Assembly (NCBI RefSeq): GCF_018343775.1
Contig: NZ_CP074349.1
Coordinates: forward strand, 5,012,001-5,076,000
Reading direction: 5' to 3'
Source of the DNA: Pseudomonas cichorii
GTDB lineage: Bacteria; Pseudomonadota; Gammaproteobacteria; Pseudomonadales; Pseudomonadaceae
DNA: 64,000 nt
The first letter of the stretch is position 1; the number at the start of each line of letters is the position of its first letter. Under the pieces are notes generated by a model. It saw only the letters and a program-made list of their open reading frames with translations, ran no database searches and was not told the origin of the DNA. The position numbers and the translations under genes were made by a program. Positions 54,301 to 64,000 of the stretch are shown one piece after another.

Positions 54301-57300
54301 ACCTGATCAATGTTATAGCCGTAGAGAACGCTGGTGCTGAAGTGCGAGCTGACCCGCAAGGTTTCACCGCTGTCCTTGATCTGGATAATCAGATCATCGG
54401 ACTCACGGCGCAGTACCACATCGTCGGCATTCAGGCCTTCCAGGCGAATCACGTCCAGTTTGTTGGCCGTGGTGTCGTTGTAGGCGTAGTTGTTGATGGT
54501 GTCCTGGCCCGAGCCCTTGCGGAATACGTAGGTATCGGAGCCGTAGTCACCACTCAACGAGTCATTGCCACTGCCTCCATCCAGAGTGTCGTTGCCATCT
54601 CCACCATTGAGGGTGTCACGGCCATCGCCACCGTTGAGGATGTCATCACCGGCACGGCCATTCAGGGTGTCGTTGCCCGACAGGCCAAACAGACTGTCTG
54701 CCGACTCGTACCCTGTCAGGGTCTCATCGACTTCCGTACCGGTCAGCAGCGCTGTACGAATCTGCTCATTGCTCAGCACCGTACCATCGGCAAACTGCAC
54801 CTGATCAATGTTATAGCCGTAGAGAGCGCTGGTGCTGAAATGCGAGCTGACCCGCAGGGTTTCACCGCTGTCCTTGATCTGGATGATCAGGTCATCGGAC
54901 TCACGGCGCAGCACCACATCGGCAGCGTTCAGGCCCTCCAGACGGATCACGTCCAGTTTGTTGGCGGTGGTGTCGTTGTAGGCGTAGTTGCTGATGGTGT
55001 CCTGGCCCGAGCCCTTGCGGAATACGTAGGTGTCGGAGCCGTAGTCACCACTCAACAAGTCATTGCCACTGCCTCCATCCAGAGTGTCGTTGCCATCTCC
55101 ACCATTGAGGGTGTCATTGCCATCGCCGCCGTCGAGGATATCGTCACCGGCACGACCATTCAGGGTGTCGTTGCCCGACAGGCCGAACAGATTGTCTGCC
55201 GACTCGTAACCTGTAACGGTCTCATCAACTTCGGTACCGGTCAGCAGAGCCGTACGAATCTGTTCGTTGCTCAGCGTCGTGCCATCGGAAAACTGAATCT
55301 GGTCAATGTTATAGCCGTAGAGAACGCTGGTGCTGAAGTGCGAGCTGACCCGCAGGGTTTCACCGCCGTCCTTGATCTGGATGATCAGGTCATCGGACTC
55401 ACGGCGCATCACCACATCGGCAGCATTCAGGCCTTCCAGACGAATCACGTCCAGTTTGTTGGCCGTGGTGTCGTTGTAGGCGTAGTTGCTGATGGTGTCC
55501 TGGCCCGAGCCCTTGCGGAACACGTAAGTGTCGGAGCCGTAGCCACCGTCCAGCGAGTCGTTACCGATACCGCCGTCCAAGGTGTCGTTGCCATAACCGC
55601 CAGTCAGCGTGTCATTGCCTGCACCACCCAGTAACGTGTCGTTACCGTCTTCACCGTTAAGGGTGTCGCGGCCGTCACCACCGTCGAGAATGTCATCACC
55701 GGCACGACCATTCAGGGTGTCGTTGCCCGACAGGCCGAACAGACTGTCGGCAGACTCGTAACCTGTAAGGGTTTCATCGACTTCGGTACCGGTCAGCAAC
55801 GCCGTACGAATCTGCTCATTCGTCAGTACCGTGCCATCGGCAAACTGCACCTGATCGATGCCATAGCCATAGATCGCACTGCTGTAGAAGTGCGAGCTGA
55901 CCCGCAAGGTTTCACCGCTGTCCTTGATCTGGATGATCAGGTCATCGGACTCACGACGCATCACTACATCACCAGCGTTCAGACCTTCCAGACGGATCAC
56001 GTCCTGCTTGTTGGCCGTGGTGTCGTTGTAGGAATAGTTATTGATGGTGTCCTGGCCCGCCCCCTTGCGGAACACATAAGTGTCGGAGCCATAGCCGCCA
56101 TCCAGTGAGTCATTACCACTGCCGCCGTCCAGGGTGTCGTTGCCATAACCACCGTTCAGCGTGTCATTGCCTGCGCCACCCAGCAGCGTGTCGTTGCCAT
56201 CCTCACCGTTGAGGGTGTCACGGCCATCGCCACCGTCGAGGATATCGTCACCGGCACGACCATTCAGGGTGTCGTTGCCCGACAGGCCGAAGAGGCTGTC
56301 GGCAGACTCGTAACCTGTAAGGGTCTCATCGACTTCCGAACCGGCCAGCAACGCCGTACGAATCTGCTCATTGCTCAGCACCGTACCATCGGCAAACTGC
56401 ACCTGGTCAATGTTATAGCCATAGAGAACGCTGGTGCTGAAATGCGAGCTGACCCGCAGGGTTTCACCGCTGTCCTTGATCTGAATGATCAGGTCATCGG
56501 ACTCACGGCGCATCACCACATCGGCAGCGTTCAGGCCCTCCAGACGGATCACGTCCAGTTTGTTGACCGTGGTGTCGTTGTAGGCATAGTTGCTGATGGT
56601 GTCCTGGCCCGAGCCCTTGCGGAACACATAGGTGTCGGAGCCATAGCCGCCATCCAGCGAGTCATTACCAGCGCCGCCGTCCAGGGTGTCATTGCCATAG
56701 CCACCGGTGAGGGTGTCATTGCCTGCCTCGCCCAGCAGCGTATCGTTGCCATCTTCACCGTAGAGCGTGTCCTTGCCGTCACCACCTTCCAGGGTGTCGT
56801 TACCGGCACGGCCGTAGAGAATGTCGTTGCCCTGGGCGCCGGACAAACGGTCATCGCTCGCGTAACCGGTAATGCTGTCGTCGGTTTCTGTGCCAATCAG
56901 CAAGGCTGCTGTGATCTGAGCCTGATCCCAGACGACACCGTCAGCGAACTGCAACTGGTTGATCGCATAGCCATAGCTTGGATCGCTGTAGAAATGCGAG
57001 CTGACCCGCAGGGTTTCGCCCGTCTGACGAATCTGGATCACCAGGTCATCAGACTCGCGGCGGATGCTGACATCTTCCGTGGTCAGCCCCTCCAGACGCA
57101 CAATATCCAGCTTGTCCGGCGTGGTGTCGTTGTAGGCATAATTGTTGATAGTGTCGCGGCCATACCCCTTGCCGAATACATAGGTGTCAGAGCCTTTACC
57201 GCCGTCCAGGGTGTCGTTACCGGCACCACCGTCAAGCAGGTCGTTACCCGTTCCACCGCTCAGAGCATCGTTACCTGCGCCACCCAGCAGCGTATCGTTA

Positions 57301-60300
57301 CCTTCCTCGCCGGAGAGTGTGTCCTTACCGTCCCCACCGTCGAGCAGGTCATCGCCAGCACGGCCACTCAGGGTGTCATTGCCCGACTGACCGATGAGGT
57401 TATCGTCGCTGGCATAGCCAGTAACACTGTCATCGCCCTCGGTACCCACCAGCAAGGCTGCCGTGATCTGCGCCTCGTCCCAGACAGTGCCATCGGCAAA
57501 CTGCAACTGGTTGATCGCATAGCCATAGCTTTGATCAGTGTTGAAGTGATAGCTGACCCGCAGAGTTTCGCCCGTCTGGCGAATCTGGATCAGCAGGTCG
57601 TCGGAGTCTCGGCGGATACTGACATCGCCGGTATTCAAGCCCTCCAGACGAACGACATCCAGCTTGTTGGCCGTGGTGTCGTTGTAGACATAGTTGCTGA
57701 TGGTGTCCTGCCCGGCCCCCTTGCGGAAAATATAAGTATCCGAGCCTTTTCCGCCCTCAAGCGAATCGTTGCCCGCACCGCCGTCCAGAATATCGTTGCC
57801 GTTGCCACCGCTCAGGCTGTCGTTGCCGATACCGCCCAGAAGAGTGTCATTGCCCTCTTCGCCGTAGAGGGTATCGCGACCATCACCACCGCTCAGCAGA
57901 TCGTCACCAGCACGACCATAGAGTACGTCGTCGCCTTCCAGACCGACCAGTTCATCAGCCGTCGCATAACCGGTAATGTTGTCGTTGCCCTCCGTGCCAA
58001 TCAAAAGCGCTGAAGTGATTTTGGCCTGGTCCCAGACCGTGCCATCAGCGAACTGCAACTGATCGATCGCATAGCCGTAGCTTTGATCGCTGTAGAAATG
58101 CGATCCGACCCGCAGGGTTTCGCCGGTCTGACGGATCTGGATCAGCAGATCGTCGGACTCGCGGCGGATACTCACATCATCGGCGTTCAAGCCTTCCAGA
58201 CGCACAACATCGAGCTTGTTCGGCGTCGTGTCGTTGTAGGCATAGTTGCTGATGGTGTCCTGGCCCGAGCCTTTGCGGAACACATAGGTATCGGAGCCAA
58301 AGCCACCGTCCAGCGAGTCATTGCCGCTGCCGCCGTCCAGAATGTCGTTGCCGGAACCACCGGTCAGCGTGTCATTGCCTGCACCACCCAGCAGAGTGTC
58401 ATCGCCTGCTTCGCCGTAGAGGATGTCTCTGCCATCACCGCCATCGAGCACATCATTGCCATTGCGGCCATAGAGGGTGTCATTGCCTGCCAGCCCGGAC
58501 AGCGTATCGGCCGTGTCATAACCCGTGAGGGTATCGTTGCTTTCAGTGCCATCGAGAAGGGCTGCGGTGATCTGCGCACGATCCCAGACGGTGCCATCGG
58601 CGAACTGCAGTTGGTCGATGGCATAACTCCAGTTGCTGGATTCAGCACTGAAATGCGAACGGATGCGCAGGGTCTCACCGGTCTGGCGAATCTGCACAAT
58701 CAGATCATCGGACTCGCGACGCAGACTGACGTCTTCGCCATTCAAGCCATCGAGACGCACTACATCGAGTTTGTTGACGGTCGTATCGTTGTAAGTCGAG
58801 TTATCGATTGCATCGGAGCCAGCCCCTTTGGCGAAGATATAGGTGTCCGATCCCTTGCCGCCTTCAAGCGTGTCATTACCCGCACCGCCATCCAGAACAT
58901 CGTTACCGTTTCCGCCACTCAGACTGTCGTTGTCGGCACCGCCGAGCAGCGTGTCATCACCGTCGTCGCCATATAACGTATCGCGCCCGGCACCTCCCAG
59001 CAGAGTGTCGTTGCCAAGGGCACCATACAGCGTGTCATTACCTGCCAGACCTTGAAGGGTATCGTCTGTTTCGTAACCGGTAAGCGTGTCGTTGAACTCG
59101 CCGCCCGTCAGCAGCGACGCCTTGATTTGCTCCACGCCCCAGACCGTACCGTCAGCGAATTGCAGTTGATCGATGGCGTAGTTGTAGTAAGTGCTGGCAG
59201 GAGAGAAGTGTGAGGAAACACGGAGGGTATCGCCGGTTTCCTTGATCTGGATAACAAGATCACTGGACTCGCGACGCAAGCTGATGTCGCCCAGGTTAAG
59301 CCCTTCCAGACGGATCACATCCTGCTTGCCCACCGCAGTTTCGTTGTAGACACCGTTGGAAATGCTGTCCTGGCCAGAGCCCTTGCGGAAGATATAGGTA
59401 TCGGAGCCATAGCCGCCATCCAGCGAGTCGTTACCGCTACCGCCATCCAGCACGTCATTGCCATAGCCGCCGCTGAGCGAGTCATTACCTGCACCACCCA
59501 GCAAGGTGTCGTTACCTTCGTCACCATTCAAGGTGTCCGCACCGTTGCCACCGTCAAGCACGTCATCGCCTGCACGGCCACTGAGCGTGTCATTTCCGTC
59601 CAGCCCGGAGAGGTTGTCTGCTGTGGCATAACCTGTGAAGGTATCAGCACCTTCCGAAGCCTGAACAACAACAGACTTGATCTGCGCGCCATCCCATACG
59701 GAACCATCGGCAAACTTCAGTTGATCGATGGCATTGGTCGAGGTGCCTTCCTGGCTGAAATGCGAGCGTACGGTCAGGGTATCGCCTGTCGCCTTGATCT
59801 GAATGACAAGGTCGTCGCTCGAACGAGAGAACCGCAGATCGGCCGGATTGAGGCCGTCGAACTGGATGGCATCGATCTTGTCTGCCGCCGTTTCGCCGTA
59901 GGTTCCGTTATTGATAACGTCCTGACCATAGCCCTTGGCAAACCGGTAAGTGTCGGAGCCACGACCACCGTCAAGGGTATCGTTGCCGGTGCCGCCATCA
60001 AGGATGTCGTTACCGTCTTCGCCATTCAGGTAATCCGAGCCGGCACCACCATTCAAGGTGTCCTGGCCAATGCCACCGTTTAAGGTGTCGTTACCGCCAT
60101 CGCCATTCAGAACATCGTCACCGGCAAGGCCATTGAGGGTGTCGCCTCCCAGGCCACCACTGACACGGTCATCAGAGGCGTACCCCGTAAGAACATCACT
60201 ACCGTCGGTACTGGTAAAGGCAGCCATGATCTTGACTTGCTTGACGTTCCACTGCGTACCGTCAGCGAAGCGGATCTGCTCTATAGCGTATGGAGTATCG

Positions 60301-63300
60301 CCGTCATTCTGGAAGTAGCTGGAAACAGTAACTTTGTCAGTGGCATTTTTCAGCGAAAGAACCAGATCATTGCCTGACCGGGTGATGATGATATCGCTCG
60401 GCAGAATATCGGCTGCGAACTCGATAGCATCGGTCTTGCCCGTACTCGAATCGTAGTTGTTGATCGAGTCCTGGCCCCAGCCACGGCTGAAGCGGTAGGT
60501 ATCGGAGCCATCCCCCCCTATCAGATAATCGTTGCCGATACCGCCATCCAGTTGATCGTTACCCGAATCGCCATACAGCGTGTCGTTGCCTTCATCGCCT
60601 GCCAGAGTGTCATTACCATCGCCGCCAGTCAGGTAGTCCGAGCCCTCGCCACCAGACAACTGGTCGGTACCAGTTCCACCGTACAGATAGTCATTTCCGG
60701 CTTCACCGAGCAGAGTATCGTCACCGGCTTCGCCCGAGAGACTGTCCGTACCGGCACCACCTTGAAGGGTGTCATTGCCTGCCTGACCATACAGGCTGTC
60801 ATCACCCAGACCGCCGCTCAGGGTGTCATCAGTAGCGTAGCCCCAGAGATTGTCATTGCCGTCTGTAGCACTGACAGCAAAAGCCTTGATCTGATCAATA
60901 CTCCAGGTGGTGCTGTCAGCAAAACGGATCTGTTCCAGTACATAGGGGGTAACACCATCATTCTGGAAGTAGCTGGAAATCGTGATCCTGTCAGTGGCGT
61001 TTTTCAGCGACAGCACCAGATCATTGCCTGAACGGGTGATGATGATATCTGTCGGGAGAATATCTGCTGCAAACTCGATAGCATCGACCTTGCCGGTGCT
61101 TGAGTCGTAGTTGTTGATCGAGTCCTGGCCCCAGCCACGGCTGAAGCGGTAGGTATCGGAGCCATCCCCCCCTATCAGATAATCGTTGCCGATACCGCCA
61201 TCCAGTTGATCGTTACCCGAATCGCCATACAGCGTGTCGTTGCCTGCATCGCCTGCCAGGGTGTCATTGCCATCGCCGCCAGTCAGGTAGTCCGAGCCCT
61301 CGCCACCAGACAACTGGTCGGTACCAGTTCCACCGTACAGATAGTCATTTCCGGCTTCACCGAGCAGAGTATCGTCACCGGCTTCGCCCGAGAGACTGTC
61401 CGTACCGGCACCACCTTGAAGGGTGTCATTGCCTGCCTGACCATACAGGCTGTCATCACCCAGACCGCCGCTCAGGGTGTCATCAGTGGCGTAGCCCCAG
61501 AGATTGTCATTGCCGTCTGTAGCAATGACAGCAAAAGCCTTGATCTGATCAATACTCCAGGTGGTGCCGTCAGCAAAACGGATCTGTTCCAGTACATAGG
61601 GGGTAACACCATCATTCTGGAAGTAGCTGGAAACCGTGATCCTGTCCGTAGAGTTTTTCAGCGATAGGAGCAGATCATTGCCTGAGCGGGTGATGATGAT
61701 ATCTGTCGGGAGAATATCGGCTGCAAACTCGATAGCATCGACCTTGCCGGTGCTTGAGTCGTAGTTGTTGATCGAGTCCTGGCCCCAGCCACGGCTGAAA
61801 AGGTAAGTGTCGGAGCTTTCTCCTCCATAGAGGTAATCGTTACCCAGGCCACCATCCAGTTGGTCATTGCCCAGGTCGCCATAAAGGTAGTCCGAACCCT
61901 CACCACCCGATAACCGGTCGTTACCAGTACCACCGTACAGATAGTCATTTCCGGCTTCGCCGTGCAGGGTATCGTCACCGGCTTCGCCCGAGAGACTGTC
62001 CGTACCGGCACCCCCTTGAAGGGTATCGTTGCCTGACTGACCATACAGATTGTCATCACCCAGACCGCCGCTCAGGGTGTCATCAGTGGCGTAGCCCCAG
62101 AGACTGTCATTGCCGTCTGTAGCAATGACGGCAAAAGCCTTGATCTGATCAAGACTCCAGGTCGTGCCATCAGCAAAACGGATCTGTTCCAGTACATAGG
62201 GGGAAACACCATCATTCTGGAAGTAGCTGGAAACCGTGATCCTGTCCGTGGCGTTTTTCAGCGACAGCACCAGATCACTGCCTGAGCGGGTGACAACGAT
62301 ATCTGTCGGAAGAATATCGGCTGCGAACTCGATAGCATCGACCTTGCCGGTGCTTGAGTCGTAGTCGTTGATCGAGTCCTGGCCCCAGCCGCGGCTGAAG
62401 CGGTAAGTGTCGGAACCTTCTCCGCCAGACAGGTAATCGTTACCCAGGCCACCATCCAGTTGGTCATTGCCCAGGTCGCCATAAAGGTAGTCCGAGCCCT
62501 CACCACCCGATAACTGGTCGTTACCAGTACCTCCGTACAGATAGTCATTTCCGGTTTCACCGAGCAGAGTATCGTCACCGGCTTCGCCCAAGAGACTATC
62601 AGTACCGGCCCCCCCTTGAAGGGTGTCGTTACCTGACTGACCATACAGGGTGTCATCACCCAGACCGCCACTTAAAACGTCGTTCGAGGAGTAACCCCAT
62701 ATCACGTCATTTCCAGACGTAGGTACCGAAACGAAAGCTTTTATTTGCTCCAATTCCCACATGACACCATTGGCGAAATGAATGGCTTCAAGCTGGTAAC
62801 TGCTAACCCCATCATTTGAAAAATAGCCATAAACCGTAATCTTGTCGGCACTCCCCCTAAGCGAGAGAACCAGATCTAAGTAGCTACGTGAAACCTCAAT
62901 ATCGGCAGGCGAAATATCAGCAGAAAATTCGATTACGTCACGTTTGCCAGTACTGAGATCATAATTCCTGACGGCATCTTGCCCCCACCCGCGGCTAAAA
63001 TAATACTTATCTGAACCCGCACCACCGGACAGGTCATCATTACCTGCCCCACCATTTAGCAGGTCATTGCCTTCATCACCCGAAAGTCTATCGGCACCCA
63101 CACCGCCAACAAGAATATCGTCTCCTACACCACCGTAAATTGCGTCATTACCTTCACCCCCCACCAAAACATCATTACCCTCATTACCGACAAGATTGTC
63201 TTCCCCCGCCCCACCGTGAAGATAATCCTCGACAACAGATCCTAGTTGCGAGTCATTGCTTGAATCCCCTATGAAAACTTTATTTACACCTGAATACAAT

Positions 63301-64000
63301 TCTCTCAGCTGCAACTTCTGGGCATCTGTCAGTTCAGCCAACCAGATACTCAGTTGCTCACCCCACTCTCCATTCTCCATACCAATAGAAAGCTCTGACG
63401 CATCAACAATGCCCTGAACGGGGTCAGCGGCATGAGTCTCAATGAGTTTCTGGGTTATACGAGATGTATCAACACCTAATCCCTCGGCGCTGAGAGTAAA
63501 GCGCAGCTGCGACACATAATCACTTAACCGTGTCTGAAGCACCAGACTTGAATAAACCGAAGACGTCAGAGTATCGTAAGCCTTGTTGATCTGAGTGATC
63601 TGCTGTGCCTGAAATGTAAACATCTCCTCCGTGACATAGACAGTTCCAATTGGATAAGAAACAGAGCGAACCCCACCCGTTCTACGATCACCTGTGGAAG
63701 ATGAAACAAATACCTGTTTCTTTTCCTCTTCACCTGACTCCTCTTTGGCGAACCTGAAATACTCAATACCCGTAAAGGCCTCAAGAATTTTGATCTTTTC
63801 GATCACAGCCTTAATTTCTAGCTGGCTGGCAGTCGGTTCACGAGATGGGATGGGCTGACCACCTGCACCGCCATTGTTACTGGCGATAAATTCATTATTG
63901 GGCTTTTCCCAAGAATAGGAGAAGCGAACCTGATAACCCATGGTAGAGAGGTCTTCTACCCGTTCGTCAAAACTCTTGAGCGTACTGGTGTCGGCCCAGG
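48321..64000 (-). CDS. Giant RTX repeat protein (5' end outside window)
   Basis: More than 5,220 residues, reading continuously from base 64000 to the stop at 48321. An ATG at 63941 exists, but the frame is open 19 codons upstream to the edge (residues like [19 protein letters not shown]) and no ribosome site precedes the ATG, so the N-terminus is missing. After a non-repeat region (about 240 residues from 63941) come well over a hundred GGxGxDxLx nonapeptides, which form Ca2+-binding beta-rolls outside the cell. They are broken by 26 spacer modules of about 90-100 residues with the LxFxDGxxW signature. The end (about 120 residues, ending AVLAANWQ) is a distinct terminal module and probably the type I secretion signal. 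No secretion ABC transporter or toxin/adhesin domain is visible in the window. Confidence 0.93.
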   Translation of the reverse strand, partial: WADTSTLKSFDERVEDLSTMGYQVRFSYSWEKPNNEFIASNNGGAGGQPIPSREPTASQLEIKAVIEKIKILEAFTGIEYFRFAKEESGEEEKKQVFVSSSTGDRRTGGVRSVSYPIGTVYVTEEMFTFQAQQITQINKAYDTLTSSVYSSLVLQTRLSDYVSQLRFTLSAEGLGVDTSRITQKLIETHAADPVQGIVDASELSIGMENGEWGEQLSIWLAELTDAQKLQLRELYSGVNKVFIGDSSNDSQLGSVVEDYLHGGAGEDNLVGNEGNDVLVGGEGNDAIYGGVGDDILVGGVGADRLSGDEGNDLLNGGAGNDDLSGGAGSDKYYFSRGWGQDAVRNYDLSTGKRDVIEFSADISPADIEVSRSYLDLVLSLRGSADKITVYGYFSNDGVSSYQLEAIHFANGVMWELEQIKAFVSVPTSGNDVIWGYSSNDVLSGGLGDDTLYGQSGNDTLQGGAGTDSLLGEAGDDTLLGETGNDYLYGGTGNDQLSGGEGSDYLYGDLGNDQLDGGLGNDYLSGGEGSDTYRFSRGWGQDSINDYDSSTGKVDAIEFAADILPTDIVVTRSGSDLVLSLKNATDRITVSSYFQNDGVSPYVLEQIRFADGTTWSLDQIKAFAVIATDGNDSLWGYATDDTLSGGLGDDNLYGQSGNDTLQGGAGTDSLSGEAGDDTLHGEAGNDYLYGGTGNDRLSGGEGSDYLYGDLGNDQLDGGLGNDYLYGGESSDTYLFSRGWGQDSINNYDSSTGKVDAIEFAADILPTDIIITRSGNDLLLSLKNSTDRITVSSYFQNDGVTPYVLEQIRFADGTTWSIDQIKAFAVIATDGNDNLWGYATDDTLSGGLGDDSLYGQAGNDTLQGGAGTDSLSGEAGDDTLLGEAGNDYLYGGTGTDQLSGGEGSDYLTGGDGNDTLAGDAGNDTLYGDSGNDQLDGGIGNDYLIGGDGSDTYRFSRGWGQDSINNYDSSTGKVDAIEFAADILPTDIIITRSGNDLVLSLKNATDRITISSYFQNDGVTPYVLEQIRFADSTTWSIDQIKAFAVSATDGNDNLWGYATDDTLSGGLGDDSLYGQAGNDTLQGGAGTDSLSGEAGDDTLLGEAGNDYLYGGTGTDQLSGGEGSDYLTGGDGNDTLAGDEGNDTLYGDSGNDQLDGGIGNDYLIGGDGSDTYRFSRGWGQDSINNYDSSTGKTDAIEFAADILPSDIIITRSGNDLVLSLKNATDKVTVSSYFQNDGDTPYAIEQIRFADGTQWNVKQVKIMAAFTSTDGSDVLTGYASDDRVSGGLGGDTLNGLAGDDVLNGDGGNDTLNGGIGQDTLNGGAGSDYLNGEDGNDILDGGTGNDTLDGGRGSDTYRFAKGYGQDVINNGTYGETAADKIDAIQFDGLNPADLRFSRSSDDLVIQIKATGDTLTVRSHFSQEGTSTNAIDQLKFADGSVWDGAQIKSVVVQASEGADTFTGYATADNLSGLDGNDTLSGRAGDDVLDGGNGADTLNGDEGNDTLLGGAGNDSLSGGYGNDVLDGGSGNDSLDGGYGSDTYIFRKGSGQDSISNGVYNETAVGKQDVIRLEGLNLGDISLRRESSDLVIQIKETGDTLRVSSHFSPASTYYNYAIDQLQFADGTVWGVEQIKASLLTGGEFNDTLTGYETDDTLQGLAGNDTLYGALGNDTLLGGAGRDTLYGDDGDDTLLGGADNDSLSGGNGNDVLDGGAGNDTLEGGKGSDTYIFAKGAGSDAIDNSTYNDTTVNKLDVVRLDGLNGEDVSLRRESDDLIVQIRQTGETLRIRSHFSAESSNWSYAIDQLQFADGTVWDRAQITAALLDGTESNDTLTGYDTADTLSGLAGNDTLYGRNGNDVLDGGDGRDILYGEAGDDTLLGGAGNDTLTGGSGNDILDGGSGNDSLDGGFGSDTYVFRKGSGQDTISNYAYNDTTPNKLDVVRLEGLNADDVSIRRESDDLLIQIRQTGETLRVGSHFYSDQSYGYAIDQLQFADGTVWDQAKITSALLIGTEGNDNITGYATADELVGLEGDDVLYGRAGDDLLSGGDGRDTLYGEEGNDTLLGGIGNDSLSGGNGNDILDGGAGNDSLEGGKGSDTYIFRKGAGQDTISNYVYNDTTANKLDVVRLEGLNTGDVSIRRDSDDLLIQIRQTGETLRVSYHFNTDQSYGYAINQLQFADGTVWDEAQITAALLVGTEGDDSVTGYASDDNLIGQSGNDTLSGRAGDDLLDGGDGKDTLSGEEGNDTLLGGAGNDALSGGTGNDLLDGGAGNDTLDGGKGSDTYVFGKGYGRDTINNYAYNDTTPDKLDIVRLEGLTTEDVSIRRESDDLVIQIRQTGETLRVSSHFYSDPSYGYAINQLQFADGVVWDQAQITAALLIGTETDDSITGYASDDRLSGAQGNDILYGRAGNDTLEGGDGKDTLYGEDGNDTLLGEAGNDTLTGGYGNDTLDGGAGNDSLDGGYGSDTYVFRKGSGQDTISNYAYNDTTVNKLDVIRLEGLNAADVVMRRESDDLIIQIKDSGETLRVSSHFSTSVLYGYNIDQVQFADGTVLSNEQIRTALLAGSEVDETLTGYESADSLFGLSGNDTLNGRAGDDILDGGDGRDTLNGEDGNDTLLGGAGNDTLNGGYGNDTLDGGSGNDSLDGGYGSDTYVFRKGAGQDTINNYSYNDTTANKQDVIRLEGLNAGDVVMRRESDDLIIQIKDSGETLRVSSHFYSSAIYGYGIDQVQFADGTVLTNEQIRTALLTGTEVDETLTGYESADSLFGLSGNDTLNGRAGDDILDGGDGRDTLNGEDGNDTLLGGAGNDTLTGGYGNDTLDGGIGNDSLDGGYGSDTYVFRKGSGQDTISNYAYNDTTANKLDVIRLEGLNAADVVMRRESDDLIIQIKDGGETLRVSSHFSTSVLYGYNIDQIQFSDGTTLSNEQIRTALLTGTEVDETVTGYESADNLFGLSGNDTLNGRAGDDILDGGDGNDTLNGGDGNDTLDGGSGNDLLSGDYGSDTYVFRKGSGQDTISNYAYNDTTANKLDVIRLEGLNAADVVLRRESDDLIIQIKDSGETLRVSSHFSTSALYGYNIDQVQFADGTVLSNEQIRTALLTGTEVDETLTGYESADSLFGLSGNDTLNGRAGDDILNGGDGRDTLNGGDGNDTLDGGSGNDSLSGDYGSDTYVFRKGSGQDTINNYAYNDTTANKLDVIRLEGLNADDVVLRRESDDLIIQIKDSGETLRVSSHFSTSVLYGYNIDQVQFADGVIWNKEDISANLFTPAVVSALTVSGTEGSETLTGGAGNDTLYGYGGDDVLDGGAGNDRLDGGSGNDTYLFGAGSGQDTVSAYDPAQNKVDTVRLVGLNSSDVTVTRESNDLVIKVIGTTDILRVSSHFVSDATYGYQISQIQFADGSIWDQQAIKTQVLQGSDVDQSLWGYASDDQIDGGAGDDTLSGGAGNDSLVGGSGADTLNGEEGNDLLQGGAGNDTLNGGVGNDVLDGGAGNDRLDGGAGDDTYLFGKGSGQDIVSAYDSTQNKVDTVRLVGLNSSDVIVSRESNDLVIRVIGTTDSIRVSSHFVSDATYGYQISQIQFADGTVWDQQAIKTQVLKGRDADQSMWGYASDDLIEGGAGADTLNGEEGNDLLQGGAGNDTLNGGAGNDVLDGGAGNDRLDGGAGDDTYLFGKGSGQDIVSAYDSAQNKVDTVQLVGLNSSDVTVSRESSDLVIRVIGTTDSIRVSNHFINDATYGYQINQIQFADGSIWDQQTIKTQVLEGRDADQSLWGYATDDLIEGGAGDDSLNGGAGNDSLSGGSGADTLNGDEGNDLLQGGSGSDTLNGGAGNDVLDGGAGNDRLDGGAGDDTYLFGKGAGQDTIYYANESRAGKLDQVKLVDLNAADVSVSRDGYDLVIRINGTTDTLRVVYHFMGDATSGYQIDRIQFADGSAWDQDAIKTQVLQGNEADQSLTGYATDDLIEAGAGDDTLSGGAGNDSLSGGSGADTLNGDEGNDLLQGGAGNDILYGGNGNDILDGGAGNDRLDGGAGDDTYLFGKGSGQDTIYYANESRAGKVDTIKLVDLNAADVSVARDGYDLVVRINNTTDSLRVVYHFMSDATAGYQIDRIEFADGSFWDQSAIKAQVLTSTPADQTLTGFASDDLIDGGAGDDTLSSGAGNDNLAGGDGADTLNGDEGNDLLQGGSGNDILYGGSGNDILDGGAGNDRLDGGAGDDTYLFGKGSGQDTIYYANESRVDKLDQVKLVDLNAADVSVARDGYDLLIRINGTTDTLRVVYHFMSDATAGYQIDRIAFADGSFWDQTAIKAQVLQGTEADETLAGTGSDDTINASAGDDVVNGGSGNDTLSGGSGADTLNGEDGNDVLNGGDGKDTLYGGNGNDALDGGAGNDLLDGGNGDDTYLFGKGSGQDSIYYAYESRTDKLDTVKLTDLNTADVSVRREGNDLLIRVLGSTDSLRVVGHFTSDATYGYQIDRIQFADGSFWDQAAIKSAVLQGTDADETLAGTASDDSIDAGAGDDTVNGGSGNDTLSGSKGADTLNGEAGDDLLLGGLGNDTLNGGLGNDILDGGAGNDRLDGGDGDDTYLFAKGAGQDTIYYAYESRAGKLDTVKLVDLNAADVSVRRDGSDLLIRVLGSTDSLRVVYHFQSDATGGYQIDRIQFADGSFWDQAAIKNQVLQGSEAEETLSGTSGDDVIDAGAGDDIINGAAGNDTLAGNAGADTLNGNEGNDLLQGGSGNDTLNGGTGDDILDGGLGNDQLDGGEGNDTYLFGKGAGQDTIYYAYESREGKLDTIKLTDLNASDVSVRRDGNDLIIRVLGSTDSLRVVYHFQGDAAGGYQIDRIQFADGSFWDQNQIKFQVLQGSGIDETLSGTSSNDVIDAGAGDDTVNGGSGNDTLYGGAGADALNGDAGDDWLQGGVGNDTLYGGDGNDVLDGGAGNDQLNGGNGDDTYLFGKGAGQDTIYYAHEGRTGKLDTVKLADLNANDVSIVRESNDLIIRVNGTTDSLRVMSHFSEDAAGGYQIDQLQFADGTIWNQSLIKSHVLLGNASDQTLRGYTSDDVISAGDGDDSLFGDAGNDNLFGGAGTDTLYGDTGNDSLFGDAGNDTLYGGTGNDVLNGGTGNDYLNGGDGSDTYEFGIGSGRDTISNYDTGSSTDVLQFGADVSLEDLWFRRSGNDLEVSVIDTNDKVLVNNWYAANDYQVDQFKTADGKTLLDSQVQNLVDSMASFGVDAGAERNLTAAQQTQLEAVLAANWQ
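48900..54190 (-). repeat. RTX spacer modules, class C (ten copies)
   Basis: Modules 17-26 of the RTX protein. Marker residues are [18 protein letters not shown] (or IVSAYDS), [20 protein letters not shown] and [16 protein letters not shown]. Neighbouring copies are more alike than distant ones: the YYA subgroup lies toward the C-terminus, the SAYDS subgroup next to class B. Confidence 0.85.
54190..60200 (-). repeat. RTX spacer modules, class B (eleven copies)
   Basis: Modules 6-16. Marker residues are [47 protein letters not shown] and LRVSSHF. Copies 12-16 are almost identical ([21 protein letters not shown]), and some have fewer nonapeptides between spacers, as expected from slippage or unequal exchange. 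Confidence 0.85.
60200..63050 (-). repeat. RTX spacer modules, class A (five copies, 654-bp unit)
   Basis: Modules 1-5 near the N-terminus. Marker residues are [43 protein letters not shown] and [12 protein letters not shown]. Two neighbouring units (about 60460-61110 and 61115-61765) are nearly identical at the base level with an exact 654-base offset. Confidence 0.88.

Noticed and set aside
48432..58976. Several long plus-strand reading frames (up to 523 codons, for example 56442-58013 and 51135-52112) opposite the RTX gene
   Set aside because: They are periodic antisense shadows of the Asp/Gly/Asn-rich repeats, share the repeat period, have no ribosome sites and low-complexity Val/Ile/Ala products.
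54190..63050. Tandem repeats as a CRISPR array
   Set aside because: Repeats are coding, degenerate, 27-base nonapeptide units without unique spacers or cas genes.
63939..63941. ATG at 63941 as the start of the RTX protein
   Set aside because: The frame is open to the window edge with protein-like residues and no Shine-Dalgarno precedes this ATG.

Overview
The window is a contiguous piece of a gamma-proteobacterial chromosome, almost certainly a fluorescent Pseudomonas and most likely of the P. syringae/viridiflava group. The evidence is the gene order mreC-mreB / gatCAB, fruBKA-fruR, tatD, ampE-ampD-DUF1631-nadC and pilA/pilBCD-coaE-yacG, which matches the Pseudomonas core order as I remember it from P. 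aeruginosa, together with Pseudomonas-type extragenic palindromes. The species is inferred; I could not run a search.

Layout. 1-5.2 kb: cell-shape genes (mreC, cut by the left edge, and mreB) diverge from the tRNA-amidotransferase operon gatCAB. 5.3-9.4 kb: a small RlpA-like lipoprotein, a Ca2+/Na+ antiporter-family protein, an AEC permease and a Tat-exported PhoD phosphatase. 9.5-16.4 kb: the fructose PTS operon fruBKA with divergent fruR. 16.4-22.2 kb: tatD, ampE, ampD, a DUF1631 gene and nadC. 22.2-36.2 kb: a large accessory block. It holds a complete terZABCDE operon, a VWA protein (TerF type), a GYF-like/TIGR00266 protein, and a seven-gene 'ter biosynthetic module' (ATP-grasp, TerD-trypsin fusion, two phosphoribosyltransferase-like enzymes, two HAD phosphatases, a CitE-like lyase). 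The block sits between nadC and pilA, which lie close together in P. aeruginosa. 36.3-43.6 kb: a DUF1523 gene, a pilin-glycosylating ligase, the type IV pilin with a sigma-54 promoter, pilBCD, coaE and yacG. 43.6-46.4 kb: a periplasmic hypothetical, an amino-acid-type chemoreceptor and a 27-residue membrane ORF. 46.7-64 kb: an AT-rich Sel1-repeat gene and a giant RTX protein gene whose reading frame runs off the right edge.

How the parts work together. The minus-strand ter genes form one tight array from 36.2 to 24.7 kb with ATGAGTAA, TAATG, TAA-ATG and ATGA junctions. This suggests that a predicted nucleoside-like metabolite pathway and the Ca2+-binding TerD-family stress complex are made together. 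The two plus-strand ter-type genes converge on it at a shared bidirectional terminator. In the pilus block, pilin ending in Ser is followed by a terminator and then by an O-oligosaccharyltransferase-like gene, the arrangement known for glycosylated group I pilins.

The most noteworthy sequence observations are: a probable ATT start codon in mreC; Shine-Dalgarno sequences inside perfect hairpins in front of phoD and fruR; the TerD-trypsin fusion within the ter module; the 27-codon ORF; and the RTX gene of more than 15.6 kb, built from 26 spacer modules of three classes with recent near-identical duplications.
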